From Streptomyces mangrovi (GTDB lineage Bacteria; Actinomycetota; Actinomycetes; Streptomycetales; Streptomycetaceae), in contig NZ_FOSG01000011.1 of the NCBI RefSeq assembly GCF_900114215.1, positions 124,001-188,000 of the forward strand: a stretch of DNA of 64,000 nt, read 5' to 3'. Positions 8,878 through 18,037 of this stretch are shown here, in pieces. Under the pieces are notes generated by a model. The model was given only the letters and a program-made list of their open reading frames with translations. It searched no databases and had not been told where the DNA came from. Positions within the stretch are counted from its first letter, which is position 1. Each line of letters opens with the position of its first letter. The position numbers and the translations under genes were made by a program.

Positions 8878-10440
8878 TCAGCGAGTGGAGACCGTGCCCG
8901 ACACGGCGTCGCCGTCAAAGGAGGGCGGGTGGTCGACGAACCTCCGCTCCACCTCGGCCCGTTCGGCCTCCGACGGGTCGCTGTCGAGGGAGTCGAGCAG
9001 TGCGTCGCGCGCCGTGCTGCCCTCGGGCCGCACCAGCCCGACGACGACGTACAGCGTCAGCGAGGTGAGGACCGGCAGTCCGACGTTCGCGGTCTGCCCG
9101 GCGTCCTCCACCCCCCAGTAGAGATACGCCCAGACCGCCAGGCCGCCCGCCCAGGAGACCAGCGCCGCGCGCGGTCCGTGGCGCCGGAACCAGGGCAGCA
9201 GGCCCAGCATCAGTGGAATGGAGATCGGTCCCATGGTGGCGGCGACGATGCTCACCACGACCGTCATGATGAAGCCGTCCGGGTCGGCGAGGAGGGCGAG
9301 AACCATGCTGAACGTGACGAAGGCGACCGTGGTGACCCGCGCGAACAGCAACTGCCCGGCCTCCGTCAGACGCCGTACGCGAGGGACGACCAGCGGGGCG
9401 AGGTCGCGGGTGATGACGGCGGTGATGACGTTGGAGTCGGAGGCCACCATGGCCATGGTGTGGGAGAAGAAGCCGGCCAGGAGCAGTCCGATGAGCCCGG
9501 CGGGCAGCAGCTCCTGGGCGAGCATGATGTACGACTTCTCGCCGTCGTCCAGACCGGGGACAACGAGAGGGGCGGCGATCATCGGGACGAAGAGGATGAA
9601 CGGCCACACGATCCACAGGAAGCTGGAGAGCAGTGCCGATCTCCTGGCCCGGGAGCCGGAGGGCGCGGCCATGTAGCGCTGCGCCAGGTTCCACATGCCG
9701 CCGTTGTACTCGAAGGTCTTCACCAGCAGGAACGCCATGATCAGCCCGGTGGTGACGGGGCCGTTGACCGGGTCGCCGCGGCCGGCCGGGAGGTCGTCCC
9801 ACATCGTCCAGAGCGTGGCCACCCCGTCGAGGTGGGCGAAGAGGGCGAAGAGCATCGCGAATCCGGCGACGGCCTGGATGACGAACTGGCCGAAGTCGGT
9901 GAGGACGTCGGCCCACAGGCCGCCGAACGCCATGTAGAGCATGGTGCAGGCGCCGGTCAGGGCTATGCCCCACACCAGCGGAATGTCCGCGAACCCCTGG
10001 AGCAGCAGGGCGATGGCGACCCACTTCGCGGCGATGTCCACCACCTTGAGCGCGGTTCCGCTGTAGGCGAGGACCTGCTGGGTGGGCAGGTCGTAGCGGA
10101 CGGCCAAGTAGGCGAGCGGCGAGTTGACGCCGTGTCTGGCGCGCAGCCGGTTCCAGCGCGCGGCGAAGAGGAAGGCACCGATGCCGATGCCCAGTCCGAT
10201 GGTGAGGGGCCACCAGAAGTAGACGGTGACGCCGTGGTCGTACGCGACCGCGGCGAAGGTCACGAACATGATCGCGCTGTAGCCGGACATGTGGTGCGAT
10301 ATCCCGGAGAGCCACCACGGGATGCGGCCGCGGGCCGTGAAGAAGTCGGCGATGGTGTGGATACGTTTCCTCGACCACAGGCCGATGCCCACCATCACGA
10401 GGAAGTACGCGCCCAGCACGGTCCAGTCCAGTGCGGCCAT
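8878..10440 (-). CDS. Sodium:solute symporter (SSS family), probable uronate/sugar-acid uptake
   Basis: 520 residues with about 13-14 hydrophobic segments. SSS-family features include the N-terminal TVLGAYFLVMVGIGLWSRKR and the region SGISHHMSGYSAIMFV. It would couple Na+ entry to import of an organic solute. ATG 10440 follows AAGGAG at ideal spacing. The substrate is inferred from context: the gene lies 229 bases downstream of kdgD on the same strand, with udh divergent beyond, so an aldohexuronate or related sugar acid is likely. Its 5' region carries TTCAT/ATGAA elements like those before kdgD (10454-10493), which suggests shared control. The C-terminal about 35 residues are acidic and cytoplasmic. 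Confidence 0.88.
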   Translation of the reverse strand: MAALDWTVLGAYFLVMVGIGLWSRKRIHTIADFFTARGRIPWWLSGISHHMSGYSAIMFVTFAAVAYDHGVTVYFWWPLTIGLGIGIGAFLFAARWNRLRARHGVNSPLAYLAVRYDLPTQQVLAYSGTALKVVDIAAKWVAIALLLQGFADIPLVWGIALTGACTMLYMAFGGLWADVLTDFGQFVIQAVAGFAMLFALFAHLDGVATLWTMWDDLPAGRGDPVNGPVTTGLIMAFLLVKTFEYNGGMWNLAQRYMAAPSGSRARRSALLSSFLWIVWPFILFVPMIAAPLVVPGLDDGEKSYIMLAQELLPAGLIGLLLAGFFSHTMAMVASDSNVITAVITRDLAPLVVPRVRRLTEAGQLLFARVTTVAFVTFSMVLALLADPDGFIMTVVVSIVAATMGPISIPLMLGLLPWFRRHGPRAALVSWAGGLAVWAYLYWGVEDAGQTANVGLPVLTSLTLYVVVGLVRPEGSTARDALLDSLDSDPSEAERAEVERRFVDHPPSFDGDAVSGTVSTR

Positions 10441-10453
10441 GACGGCTCCTTTT

Positions 10454-10493
10454 GTTCATAGATGTGAACTACTGTCAACTCTATGAATATGTG
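10454..10493 (-). promoter_or_regulatory. Promoter/operator region of the SSS transporter gene
   Basis: Contains the inverted repeat GTTCA-N6-TGAAC (10454-10469) and, reading the minus strand, CACATATTCATAG (10493-10481). The latter shares CATATTCA with two sites upstream of kdgD. A TTGACA on the minus strand (10478-10473) lies between them. A TATGAA follows it at only 12 bases, so the exact promoter is not settled. Confidence 0.55.
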
Positions 10494-10669
10494 CCGTCAC
10501 AGTAGAAGCGCCCTCATGGAGCGTCAATACGTGTGAACAGTTGGAGCTGCAAGAGGATTGGAGTCGATCGAGCGCCTGGGTCGATGTTCATGGATGTGGA
10601 TACTGCTGTGGCTCTGCCCTCCGTCGGGGATGTCCGCGCGGAGGCCCTGTGCGGGCCTCCGCGCCCGGC

Positions 10670-11596
10670 TCAGACCAGCAGGGCCCGCCCGTGCTCCATC
10701 AGGGCGGACAGTTCCTCGATGTGCGCGCCGTCCGGCTCGCTCAGCGGCGGCCGCACCCCGCCCACATCCAGACCGCGCAGGCGCACCCCGGCCTTGACCA
10801 GCGAGACCGCGTAGCCGCGCCCCTTGTTCCGCAGCTCCACCAGGGGGCGGTAGAAGTCATCGATCAGCCGGCGCACGGTGGCGTCGTCGCCCCCGTTGAA
10901 GGCGCGGTGGAAGGCGACGGCGATCTCCGGTGCGAAGCAGAAGGCGGCGGAGGAGTAGAGACCGACCCCGATGCCCCGGTAGGCGGGGCAGGTGAGTTCG
11001 GCGGTGGGCAGCCCGTTGAAATACAGGAACTCGCGGCCGGGCTCCGCGGTGCGCACCGCACTGACGATCCGCTGCATCAGATCGAGGTCGCCGACGCCGT
11101 CCTTCAGGCCCGCGATCCGGGGATGGCGGGCGAGTTCGGCCACCGTGGCCGGTGCGAGGACGGCGTTGTCCCGCTGGTAGACGATGACGTCCAGCCCGGT
11201 CGCGTCCGCGAGGGCGGTGTAGTGGGCCCGCAGCCCCTCCTGGCCGGGTACGACCAGGTAGGGGGGCATGGCCAGAAGTCCGTCGGCGCCCGCCTCCTCC
11301 GCGGCGCGGGCGTACCGCACGGCGAGGGCGGTTCCGTAGCCGGTGCCCGCGACCACCGGTACCCGCCCCGCCGCCTCCGTCACCGCCGCGAAGACGCATG
11401 CACCGTACTCCTCGGGGGTCAGGGCGTGGAACTCGCCGGTGCCGCAGCAGGCGAAGACGGCGGCGGCGCCGGCGTCGATGCCGCCGCGTACATGTGCCCG
11501 GAACACATCGGTGTCGAGGGTGCCGTCCGGTCCGTACGCGGTGACGGGGAAGAAGAGCAGGCCGTCGAGCCGGGTGGCGAGAGGAGGTGTGGTCAC
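10670..11596 (-). CDS. kdgD: 5-dehydro-4-deoxyglucarate dehydratase (KdgD), DHDPS/NAL superfamily
   Basis: 308 residues, GTG start with AGGGAG upstream. The TIM-barrel lyase family is clear: FFPVTAYGPDGTLDTDVFRAHVRGGIDAGAAAVFACCGTGEFHAL near the N-terminus (the GTGE motif), the Tyr of VIVYQRDN, and the Schiff-base lysine in IAGLKDGVGDLD. The DGVGDLD context and the FACCGTGEFHAL segment point to KdgD (decarboxylating dehydration of 5-keto-4-deoxyglucarate to 2-oxoglutarate semialdehyde) rather than DapA or NanA. Divergent uronate dehydrogenase and the nearby SSS transporter support an oxidative uronate pathway. The intermediate aldarate-processing enzymes and the semialdehyde dehydrogenase are not in this window. 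Confidence 0.88.
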   Translation of the reverse strand: MTTPPLATRLDGLLFFPVTAYGPDGTLDTDVFRAHVRGGIDAGAAAVFACCGTGEFHALTPEEYGACVFAAVTEAAGRVPVVAGTGYGTALAVRYARAAEEAGADGLLAMPPYLVVPGQEGLRAHYTALADATGLDVIVYQRDNAVLAPATVAELARHPRIAGLKDGVGDLDLMQRIVSAVRTAEPGREFLYFNGLPTAELTCPAYRGIGVGLYSSAAFCFAPEIAVAFHRAFNGGDDATVRRLIDDFYRPLVELRNKGRGYAVSLVKAGVRLRGLDVGGVRPPLSEPDGAHIEELSALMEHGRALLV

Positions 11597-11633
11597 GGCA
11601 CTCCCTGGGTGTCGCGGGGCGGTGGATACTGTG

Positions 11634-11700
11634 CATATTCACGACCGCTGTCCATATTCATGAACACCGTTACGGTAGGGCGGGGGCTCGTCACGGTCAA
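11634..11700 (-). promoter_or_regulatory. kdgD promoter with two CATATTCA operators
   Basis: On the minus strand TTGACC (11700-11695) and TACCGT (11677-11672) are separated by 17 bases, a good HrdB-type promoter. CATATTCATGAA (11653-11664, containing the palindrome TTCATGAA) and CATATTCAC (11634-11642) lie 19 bases apart, at and just downstream of the predicted transcription start, where a repressor would sit. Confidence 0.7.
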
Positions 11701-11741
11701 GACGGCCGGCTGCTGTGGGAGCGCTGCCCGGCCGGAGACAC

Positions 11742-11792
11742 GGGAAAGCGCTTTCCCCTATGCTTGACGCCGTCGAGGCGAACTCCTACCGT
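11742..11792 (+). promoter_or_regulatory. udh promoter with LacI-type operator palindrome
   Basis: GGGAAAGCGCTTTCCC (11742-11757) is a perfect 16-bp palindrome with the central CG typical of LacI/GalR-family operators. It is followed by TTGACG (11764-11769), a 17-base spacer and TACCGT (11787-11792). The same hexamer pair drives kdgD. About 90 bases separate the predicted transcription start from the ATG at 11889. Confidence 0.7.
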
Positions 11793-11888
11793 CTCCACAG
11801 TTGTGAATGATGTTCGGTGAATCGCTCCTTCGTCGAGCCCGCTCGGCGGGTGCGCGCCGGCCTCCCCACCGCACCGAGGAGACAGCCC

Positions 11889-12719
11889 ATGCCCGCCCCC
11901 AGAACCGTCCTGCTCACCGGTGCCGCGGGCGGCCTCGGCACCCTGATGCGGGGACTGCTCCCCTCCTACGGCTACACCCTCCGGCTCCTCGACGTCGCTC
12001 CCGTCGAGCCGCTCCCCGGAGCGGGGGAGCGGGCCGAGGAGACGATCACCGCCGACCTCGCGGACCGGGCGGCGCTGCGCGAGGCCGTGCGGGGCGTGGA
12101 CGCCGTCGTCCATCTCGCCGGGATCTCCCTGGAGGCCCCCTTCGAGAAGATCGTGCGGGCGAACATCGAGGGCACCTACAACCTCTACGAGGCGGTCCGC
12201 GAGGAGGGCGTGGGACGTGTCGTCTTCGCCTCCTCCAACCACGCCGTCGGCTACACCCCCCGTCCGCGTGAGGGCGATCCGCTGATCGGGGTGGACACCC
12301 CGCGCCGCCCCGACACCTTCTACGGTCTGTCGAAGTGCTTCGGCGAGGACCTGGCCCAGCTCTACTGGGACCGGCACGGCATCGAGACCGTCTCCATCCG
12401 CATCGGCTCCTGCTTCCCCGAGCCCACGACGGTGCGGATGCTCTCGGTCTGGATGAGCCCCGCAGACGGGGCCCGGCTGCTGCACGCCGCCCTGACCGCC
12501 GAGGGCGTCGGGCACACCGTCGTCCACGGCTCCTCCGCCAACACCCGGCTGTGGTGGGACCTCTCCTCGGCCCGGGCCCTGGGGTACGAGCCGCAGGACG
12601 ACTCCGAGCCGTACGCGGCCGAGCTCATCGCCGAACAGGGCGAACTCGACCCGGACAGGCCGGAACATGCCCGCCTGGGCGGCCACTTCACCACCGAACC
12701 GCCGATCTGGCCGCACTGA
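11889..12719 (+). CDS. udh: Uronate dehydrogenase, NAD-dependent (SDR/epimerase fold)
   Basis: 276 residues. ATG 11889 is preceded by GAGGAGA; longer in-frame starts lack such a site. Rossmann motif TGAAGGLG at residues 10-17, then DLAD and VVHLAGISLE. The catalytic pair is in DTFYGLSKCFGED (Tyr-x3-Lys), with SSNHAVGY supplying the Ser. The closing SARALGYEPQDDSEPYA and the overall length match bacterial uronate dehydrogenases, which oxidise D-galacturonate or D-glucuronate to the aldarolactone. It is divergent from kdgD and the SSS transporter. Its own LacI-type palindrome suggests sugar-responsive control; no LacI gene lies in the window. Confidence 0.88.
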   Translation: MPAPRTVLLTGAAGGLGTLMRGLLPSYGYTLRLLDVAPVEPLPGAGERAEETITADLADRAALREAVRGVDAVVHLAGISLEAPFEKIVRANIEGTYNLYEAVREEGVGRVVFASSNHAVGYTPRPREGDPLIGVDTPRRPDTFYGLSKCFGEDLAQLYWDRHGIETVSIRIGSCFPEPTTVRMLSVWMSPADGARLLHAALTAEGVGHTVVHGSSANTRLWWDLSSARALGYEPQDDSEPYAAELIAEQGELDPDRPEHARLGGHFTTEPPIWPH

Positions 12720-12772
12720 CCAGCCGCCCAGCCGGTCCGGTGATCCGTCGCTTCGGCGGGCACCGGGCCTTC

Positions 12773-15757
12773 TCAGCCGAGATCGTCGAACATGGCCAGC
12801 AGCGCCTGCTCGTCCGCCTCCTCCAGGGCGGGCTCCTCCCGGCCGGAGCGCCCGGAGCCGGAGCCCTCGGGGTGCGGCACCTGCTCGGCCCACACCGTCT
12901 TGCCCCGCGGCATGTAGCGCACCCCCCAGTTCCTGGTGAACTGCGCCACCAGGAACAGGCCGCGCCCGCCCTCCTCGGTCACTCCGGCACGCCGGATGCG
13001 AGGAGAGGAGTTGCTGCGGTCGGAGACCTCGCAGAGCAGGGACGTCCCGCGCAGCAGCCGCAGCCGCACAGGCCCCCCACCGCCGTACCGCACGGCGTTG
13101 GTTACCAGCTCGCTCACCACCAGGCCGGTGCCGTACTCCAGTTCCGGCAGGCCCCACTCGTCCAGTTGCCGCCGGGCCAGCGCCCTGGCATCGGACACCA
13201 CCGACGGATCGGAGGGCAGCTCCCAGGACGCCACCCGGTCGGCGGGCAGCGCGTGCACACGGGCGAGCAGCAGGGCCACGTCGTCCCGGGGGCCGTCCCG
13301 AGCCCCGTCGTGCGGGCCGCCGGGCAGCAGGGTGCCGGTGACCCGGTCGCAGATCCGCTCCAGAGACGGTTCCGGCGGCGGCTCCGTACCGCGCAGCGCT
13401 GAGGTGAGCAGCCCCGTGCGCGCTTCGGTGTCGCCGTAGCCGCGGCCCTCCTTGAGCAGGCCGTCGGTGTACAGCGCCAGCAGGCTGCCCGCGGGCAGTT
13501 CCACGGTGGCGGGCTCGTAGGGCTGGAGCCCGCCGAGTCCCAGCGGCGGGCCGGCCGGCAGGTCCAGCGTCCGTGATTCGCCGCCGGGAAGCACGACGAC
13601 GGGCGGCGGATGCCCGGCCCGGGCGGCCGTGCAGCGGCAGGTCACCGGGTCGTACACCGCGTACAGGCAGGTCGCGGCCGTGGCCGGGTCGTCGGGCGCG
13701 CGGCCGACCAGATCGTCCAGGTGTGCCAGCACCTCCTCCGGCGGCAGGTCCAGATCGGCCAGGGTGCGCACCGCCGTGCGCAGCCGGCCCATGGTGGCCG
13801 CCGCCTCCAGCCCGTGGCCCGCCACATCGCCGACGACCAGCGCCGAACGCATCCCGGACAGCCCGATCGCGTCGAACCAGTCGCCGCCCACCCCGCTCCT
13901 GGCGTCGGCCGGCAGATAGCGGTGGGCGAGATCGACGGCGGCCAGCCGGGGCGTGTCACGCGGCAGCAGACTGCGCTGCAGGGTCAGGGCGGCGTCACGC
14001 TCCCGGCTGAAGCGGCGGGCGTTGTCCACGCTGATCGTGGTGCGGGCCGCCAACTCGCCCGCCAGGGCCAGGTCGTCCTCCTCGTAGGGGCGCGCCCTGC
14101 CGCGCCGGTAGAAACCGGCAAGGCCCAGGACGGCGCCCCTGGCGCGCAGCGGCGCGGCCAGATACGAGTGCTCGCCCTCGCCGAGCAGCCCGCGCAGCAG
14201 TTCGCCGGGGTGGGCGCCGCCCAGGGAGGGGGCCGTGAGGATCTCGGTCCGCACCGAGTCCGCGACGGGCCGACCGGCGTCCAGGCACCGGGCCTGCGGA
14301 GTGCCGGGCGCGTAGCCGACCGGGGCGTCCGCGCCGTCGCCCGGCGCGCCCTCCGCCCGCCCACCGCCCCGTACGGCCACCCGGTGCAGCGCCGGCGCTG
14401 CACCGGGGGTTCCCGGCGGGGGCTCCTCGCCGGCCAGGACGTCCTCGGCCAGGTCCACCACGACGACGTCGGCGAACCTCGGAACGGTGATCTCCGCCAG
14501 TTCCTCCGCCGTGCGCCGGACGTCCAGTGTGGTGCCGATCCGGGTGCCCGCCTCGTTCAGCAGCGACAGCCGCCGGCGGGCCTCGACGGCCAGGCGGCCG
14601 ACCCCCGGCTCGCCCACCATCAGCAGCCACGCGTCGGGGCCGCCGCCCTCCGTCCCGCCGGGCCGATGCCCCCGTTCCGCCTCCCGCGGCCCTTCCGGCT
14701 CCTCCCGTGCACCGCCCGGTACGCCGGTCTCCTCCCGAGTGTCCGCGGGCCGCCCGGCGGGGGAGGGCGGACGCAGCAGTGGCACCCTCCGGCCGTTTGG
14801 ACCGCCCGCCGCGGCCGCGGGCGCTCCCGGCGCGGTGACGGTGGAGCGGGCCTCCCGGAAACTGATCTCGACGGCGGCGCCCTCCGCGTCGCCGTGGTGC
14901 AGGAGTTTGCGCCGCAGCGTCGCCACCCGCCCGCCCGTCAGCGGCACCTCGGCGAACGTCTCGCTGCTGGAGGAGATCAACTCGGTGGCGGTCTCCAGCA
15001 GCGCCAGCTCCTCTCGCGGGGCCAGCCGGGGCGCCGCCCCGCCGCGCCGGGCCGGCGTCCCCGAGGCGAGATCGATCTCGGCGTGCTCGCCGCGCCGCCT
15101 GGCCCGCAGGAACGACTCCATCAGACCGCGTTCCCGGGCCGATCCCATCTCCAGCAGCCGCTCGCCGATGCGGTCGGTGGCGTTCTGGAGCATCAGCGTC
15201 ATCCCGGGCCTGGCCAGCTCCATGGGGACGGAGAGGTTCACCGCGCCCTGCACGGTGCCGCCCACCGGGTCGCGCACCGGGGCGGCCATGCAGGTCAGCG
15301 TCTTGAGGCTGTGCAGGAAGTGCTCGTGCCCGACGACCACGAACGGGGCCCGGGTGCTCAGCACCATGCTGACGCTGCTGGTTCCCATGAACCGCTCGTC
15401 GACGTTGGCGCCCGGGACGAGGGAGGCGGCGTCCATCAGCTCCAGCCCCCCGGTCTCCCCGAGCCGGTCGACGATGTTGGCCCGCGGATCGGTCAGCACC
15501 ACGGTGACGGGCATCCCGGAGAACCGCTCGTACAGCCGCCGCAGTACCGGCATGGCGGCCCTGACCAGCCGGGAGTCCGGGTCCAGATCGCTCTCGACGG
15601 GTAGCGAGGGGTTCTCCCGGTCGACGCCGAGCAGACGTGATCGCTGCCAGGAGGCGAGGATCTCCGCACGCACCTCGGGGGTGGACGGCCGCACACCGCG
15701 GCGGCCGTCCCTCGCGAGGATCGGGAAAGAAGTCACCAGAACGAAATAATAGGACAA
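12773..15757 (-). CDS. SpoIIE-family phosphatase with GAF domains and C-terminal anti-sigma-factor-type ATPase
   Basis: 994 residues. Order: a GAF-like sensory domain (about 60-220) resembling the sensor part of AcoR-type activators (ASWQRSRLLGVDRENP, GTSSVSMVL, HFLHSLKTLTCMAAPVRDPVGG); an intermediate domain ending near 310; a Pro/Gly-rich linker; a second GAF (about 400-570); a PP2C/SpoIIE phosphatase (about 590-800; GVGGDWFDAI, LVVGDVAGHG, LALYTDGLLKEGR); and a RsbW-like HATPase_c (about 830-950; VVSELVTNAVRYGG, GRGLFLVAQF). It probably resets anti-sigma-factor antagonists in a partner-switching network. The longest frame begins at TTG 15757; GTG 15736 is an alternative, and neither has a strong ribosome site. 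The gene ends convergent with udh, 53 bases away. Confidence 0.88.
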   Translation of the reverse strand: MSYYFVLVTSFPILARDGRRGVRPSTPEVRAEILASWQRSRLLGVDRENPSLPVESDLDPDSRLVRAAMPVLRRLYERFSGMPVTVVLTDPRANIVDRLGETGGLELMDAASLVPGANVDERFMGTSSVSMVLSTRAPFVVVGHEHFLHSLKTLTCMAAPVRDPVGGTVQGAVNLSVPMELARPGMTLMLQNATDRIGERLLEMGSARERGLMESFLRARRRGEHAEIDLASGTPARRGGAAPRLAPREELALLETATELISSSSETFAEVPLTGGRVATLRRKLLHHGDAEGAAVEISFREARSTVTAPGAPAAAAGGPNGRRVPLLRPPSPAGRPADTREETGVPGGAREEPEGPREAERGHRPGGTEGGGPDAWLLMVGEPGVGRLAVEARRRLSLLNEAGTRIGTTLDVRRTAEELAEITVPRFADVVVVDLAEDVLAGEEPPPGTPGAAPALHRVAVRGGGRAEGAPGDGADAPVGYAPGTPQARCLDAGRPVADSVRTEILTAPSLGGAHPGELLRGLLGEGEHSYLAAPLRARGAVLGLAGFYRRGRARPYEEDDLALAGELAARTTISVDNARRFSRERDAALTLQRSLLPRDTPRLAAVDLAHRYLPADARSGVGGDWFDAIGLSGMRSALVVGDVAGHGLEAAATMGRLRTAVRTLADLDLPPEEVLAHLDDLVGRAPDDPATAATCLYAVYDPVTCRCTAARAGHPPPVVVLPGGESRTLDLPAGPPLGLGGLQPYEPATVELPAGSLLALYTDGLLKEGRGYGDTEARTGLLTSALRGTEPPPEPSLERICDRVTGTLLPGGPHDGARDGPRDDVALLLARVHALPADRVASWELPSDPSVVSDARALARRQLDEWGLPELEYGTGLVVSELVTNAVRYGGGGPVRLRLLRGTSLLCEVSDRSNSSPRIRRAGVTEEGGRGLFLVAQFTRNWGVRYMPRGKTVWAEQVPHPEGSGSGRSGREEPALEEADEQALLAMFDDLG

Positions 15758-15827
15758 AAAGCCCTAAAGTTCATGTCGGTGTGCGCGGGGCGGCGGGGGA
15801 CCCGCGGGACGGGCCGGGGCGCACCGC

Positions 15828-15842
15828 TATGTTCCCGGGAAC
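15828..15842 (+). promoter_or_regulatory. -10 element and palindrome abutting the histidine-kinase start
   Basis: TATGTT (15828-15833) ends nine bases before the ATG at 15843 and overlaps the perfect palindrome GTTCCCGGGAAC (15831-15842). No ribosome site is present, so a leaderless transcript starting at or near the ATG is plausible. No good -35 was found. Confidence 0.45.
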
Positions 15843-17918
15843 ATGCAGGCACCACGGCACTGGCCGCCCCCCGCCGCCCTCGCCGCCGCGCAGATCGCGT
15901 GGTGGCCCCTCGACGCGCTGCGTCCCGGCGCCCCGGAACTGGCGCAGGCGGGCGCAGGCCTGCTGGCGGTGTGCCTGGCCGCCGCCGTCCTCGGCCTGCG
16001 CCGGCGTGCGCCGGTGGGCGCGCTGGCGGGTGTCACCGCCGTGGCGGTCCTCGGGCCGGCCGCCTCGTTCCCCGGCGCGCTGGACGTGTTCGGCAGCGCC
16101 GGGGTGGCCCTCGCCCTGCACACGGTGGCGGTGCGGTGCGAGGCCGCCACCGTCGTGATCGCCGGCGCGGCCCAGCTGTGCTGGCAACTGCTGTGGGGCA
16201 CCGTGCTGTACGGCGGGAGCCGGGGCGCCGCCGCCGGCCTCGTCCTGGCCGCCGTGCCGCACGTGATCGGCACCGGGACCGGCCTGGGCAGGCGCCGCCG
16301 GCTGGCCGCCCGGCACGCCGCCGCCGCGCGACTGGCCAGGGCCGAGGCGGAGCGCGACAGGGCCGCCGACGAGGAACGCCACCGGCTGGCCCGCGAACTC
16401 CACGACGTCGGCGCCCACCACCTGACCTCGGTCGTGGTCACGGCCGAGGCCGCGCGCAGACTCGGCGGCTCCAGGCCCGGACTGGCCGCCGAGGCGCTGG
16501 AGGCCGCGGCGCGCGACGGCCGCGAGACCGTGTCCACACTGCGCGAACTGGTGGCGGTGATGCGCACCGGGGCGGAGGGAGAGCCACACACCTGGAACGG
16601 CCGCATCGCCGAACTCGCCGCCGGGGTGGGCGGGTTGGGCGGTCCGGTGGAGACCGACCTCCGGGCTGACCTGCCGGGGAGGCCGGGCGGGACCGTCTTC
16701 TCCATCGTGCGGGAGGCCCTGACGAACACACTGCGCCACGCGCCCGGCGCGGCCGTACGGGTCGTCGTCGAGCACCACGGCGGCCTGCTGGAGGTGACCG
16801 TCGACAACGACGCCCCGCCGGCCGGCGGGGCGCCCCACACATCCGGCGCCGTACGCGGTCTGGGGGCCGGGCGCGGCCTGGCCGGGATGCGGGAGCGCGC
16901 GGCGGCGGCCGGCGGGCGTCTGACCGCGGGGCCACGCCCCGGCGGCGGCTGGCGGGTGCGGGCCGAACTGCCCGCCGACGGCTCCACGCCCGCGGAGTCC
17001 CCGGCAGACGGGCGAGGACTGCGCAGGTCCGCGCGTATGCCCCGGCCGGGCCGGCGGCGGGTGGCCCAGGTGCTCCTCGCCCTGTTCGCCGTCCTCAACC
17101 CACTGGTCCCCGCACTGACGACCCGGACGGTCGGCTCCACGCCCCACGGGCCGGCGGCCGACGCGCTGTACCTGCTGCTGACGGCGGTCCACGCACTGCC
17201 GCTGCTGTGGCGGCGGCGCGCGCCCCTGGCGGCACTGGCGGCCGCCCTGGCCACCGCGTCGCTGTGGCCGGCGGCGGCCCTGTCCGGGGCGCTGCCCCCG
17301 AAGGCGGTGCCGCTGCTGTGGGTGGGCGCCGGGGTGGAGGCCGCCGCGCTGTACTCCGTGGCGGCCCGCGGCCGGTACGGGCGCGGCGCCCGGTGGGCCG
17401 TCCCCGCGACGGGGTTGGTCCTGGGCGCGGCGGTGGGCACCAGTGCCATCGCCGCGGGGCTGCTGCCGGACCGGTTCACCGGACCGATGGCGCATCTGCC
17501 GGTCACCGTGCCGCTCACCGCCGCCCTGGTGCCGGCCCTCGCGGCCGTGTGGCGGGCGGGCGCCGCCGCGCGTGCCCGCGGCGCCCGTACCGCCGCACGT
17601 GAGCGGGAGGCGCTCCAGGAGGCGGTTCGGCAGGCGGCGAAGGCGGTGCGCGCCCAGCGGCGGCACGTCGCCGAAGGGCTGCGCGGGACCGTTCTGGAAC
17701 GGGCGGGCCGGGTGGTGCGCAGCGCCGAGGAGGGGCGGCTGGAGGACGTGGCGGCCGAGGCCCGGGCGGCGCTGGCCGCCATGCGCGAGCTGCTCGCCAC
17801 CCTCCACGAGCCCGGCGGTCGGCCCGTCGGTGCACCGGCCGCGAAGGCCGTGCCCGGAGAGGCCGTGCCCGGGGATGACGTTCCCGTGCCGCCGCCGGCC
17901 GCGGCGGGCACCGGGTGA
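15843..17918 (+). CDS. NarL-type sensor histidine kinase with an extra C-terminal membrane-sensor/degenerate DHp half
   Basis: 691 residues. First half: four or five membrane segments (about 10-145), coiled linker, HisKA_3 with phospho-acceptor His187 in LARELHDVGAHHL, and a HATPase_c domain with N-box REALTNTLRHA and G-boxes in GRGLAGMRERAAAAGG (about 290-370). Instead of ending there, the protein continues with a second set of membrane segments (about 395-565) and a coiled region copying the DHp layout (RRHVAEGLRGTVLERAGRVV then AALAAMRELLATL). There Arg614 replaces the histidine and no second ATPase domain follows. Typical members are 370-420 residues long. The likely partner regulator is encoded at about 19650, two genes downstream. 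The ligand is unknown. Confidence 0.87.
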   Translation: MQAPRHWPPPAALAAAQIAWWPLDALRPGAPELAQAGAGLLAVCLAAAVLGLRRRAPVGALAGVTAVAVLGPAASFPGALDVFGSAGVALALHTVAVRCEAATVVIAGAAQLCWQLLWGTVLYGGSRGAAAGLVLAAVPHVIGTGTGLGRRRRLAARHAAAARLARAEAERDRAADEERHRLARELHDVGAHHLTSVVVTAEAARRLGGSRPGLAAEALEAAARDGRETVSTLRELVAVMRTGAEGEPHTWNGRIAELAAGVGGLGGPVETDLRADLPGRPGGTVFSIVREALTNTLRHAPGAAVRVVVEHHGGLLEVTVDNDAPPAGGAPHTSGAVRGLGAGRGLAGMRERAAAAGGRLTAGPRPGGGWRVRAELPADGSTPAESPADGRGLRRSARMPRPGRRRVAQVLLALFAVLNPLVPALTTRTVGSTPHGPAADALYLLLTAVHALPLLWRRRAPLAALAAALATASLWPAAALSGALPPKAVPLLWVGAGVEAAALYSVAARGRYGRGARWAVPATGLVLGAAVGTSAIAAGLLPDRFTGPMAHLPVTVPLTAALVPALAAVWRAGAAARARGARTAAREREALQEAVRQAAKAVRAQRRHVAEGLRGTVLERAGRVVRSAEEGRLEDVAAEARAALAAMRELLATLHEPGGRPVGAPAAKAVPGEAVPGDDVPVPPPAAAGTG

Positions 17919-18037
17919 GTGCCTGAGCGCCCCGACCGGGGACCGCGGGGTCGAAGAGGGGGGAGGGGCGAGCCGTTCGGGACGGGCCCCGCGATATTCA
18001 CTGCGACGGCGGGTCCGCCGACTTCTATGATCGGAGG

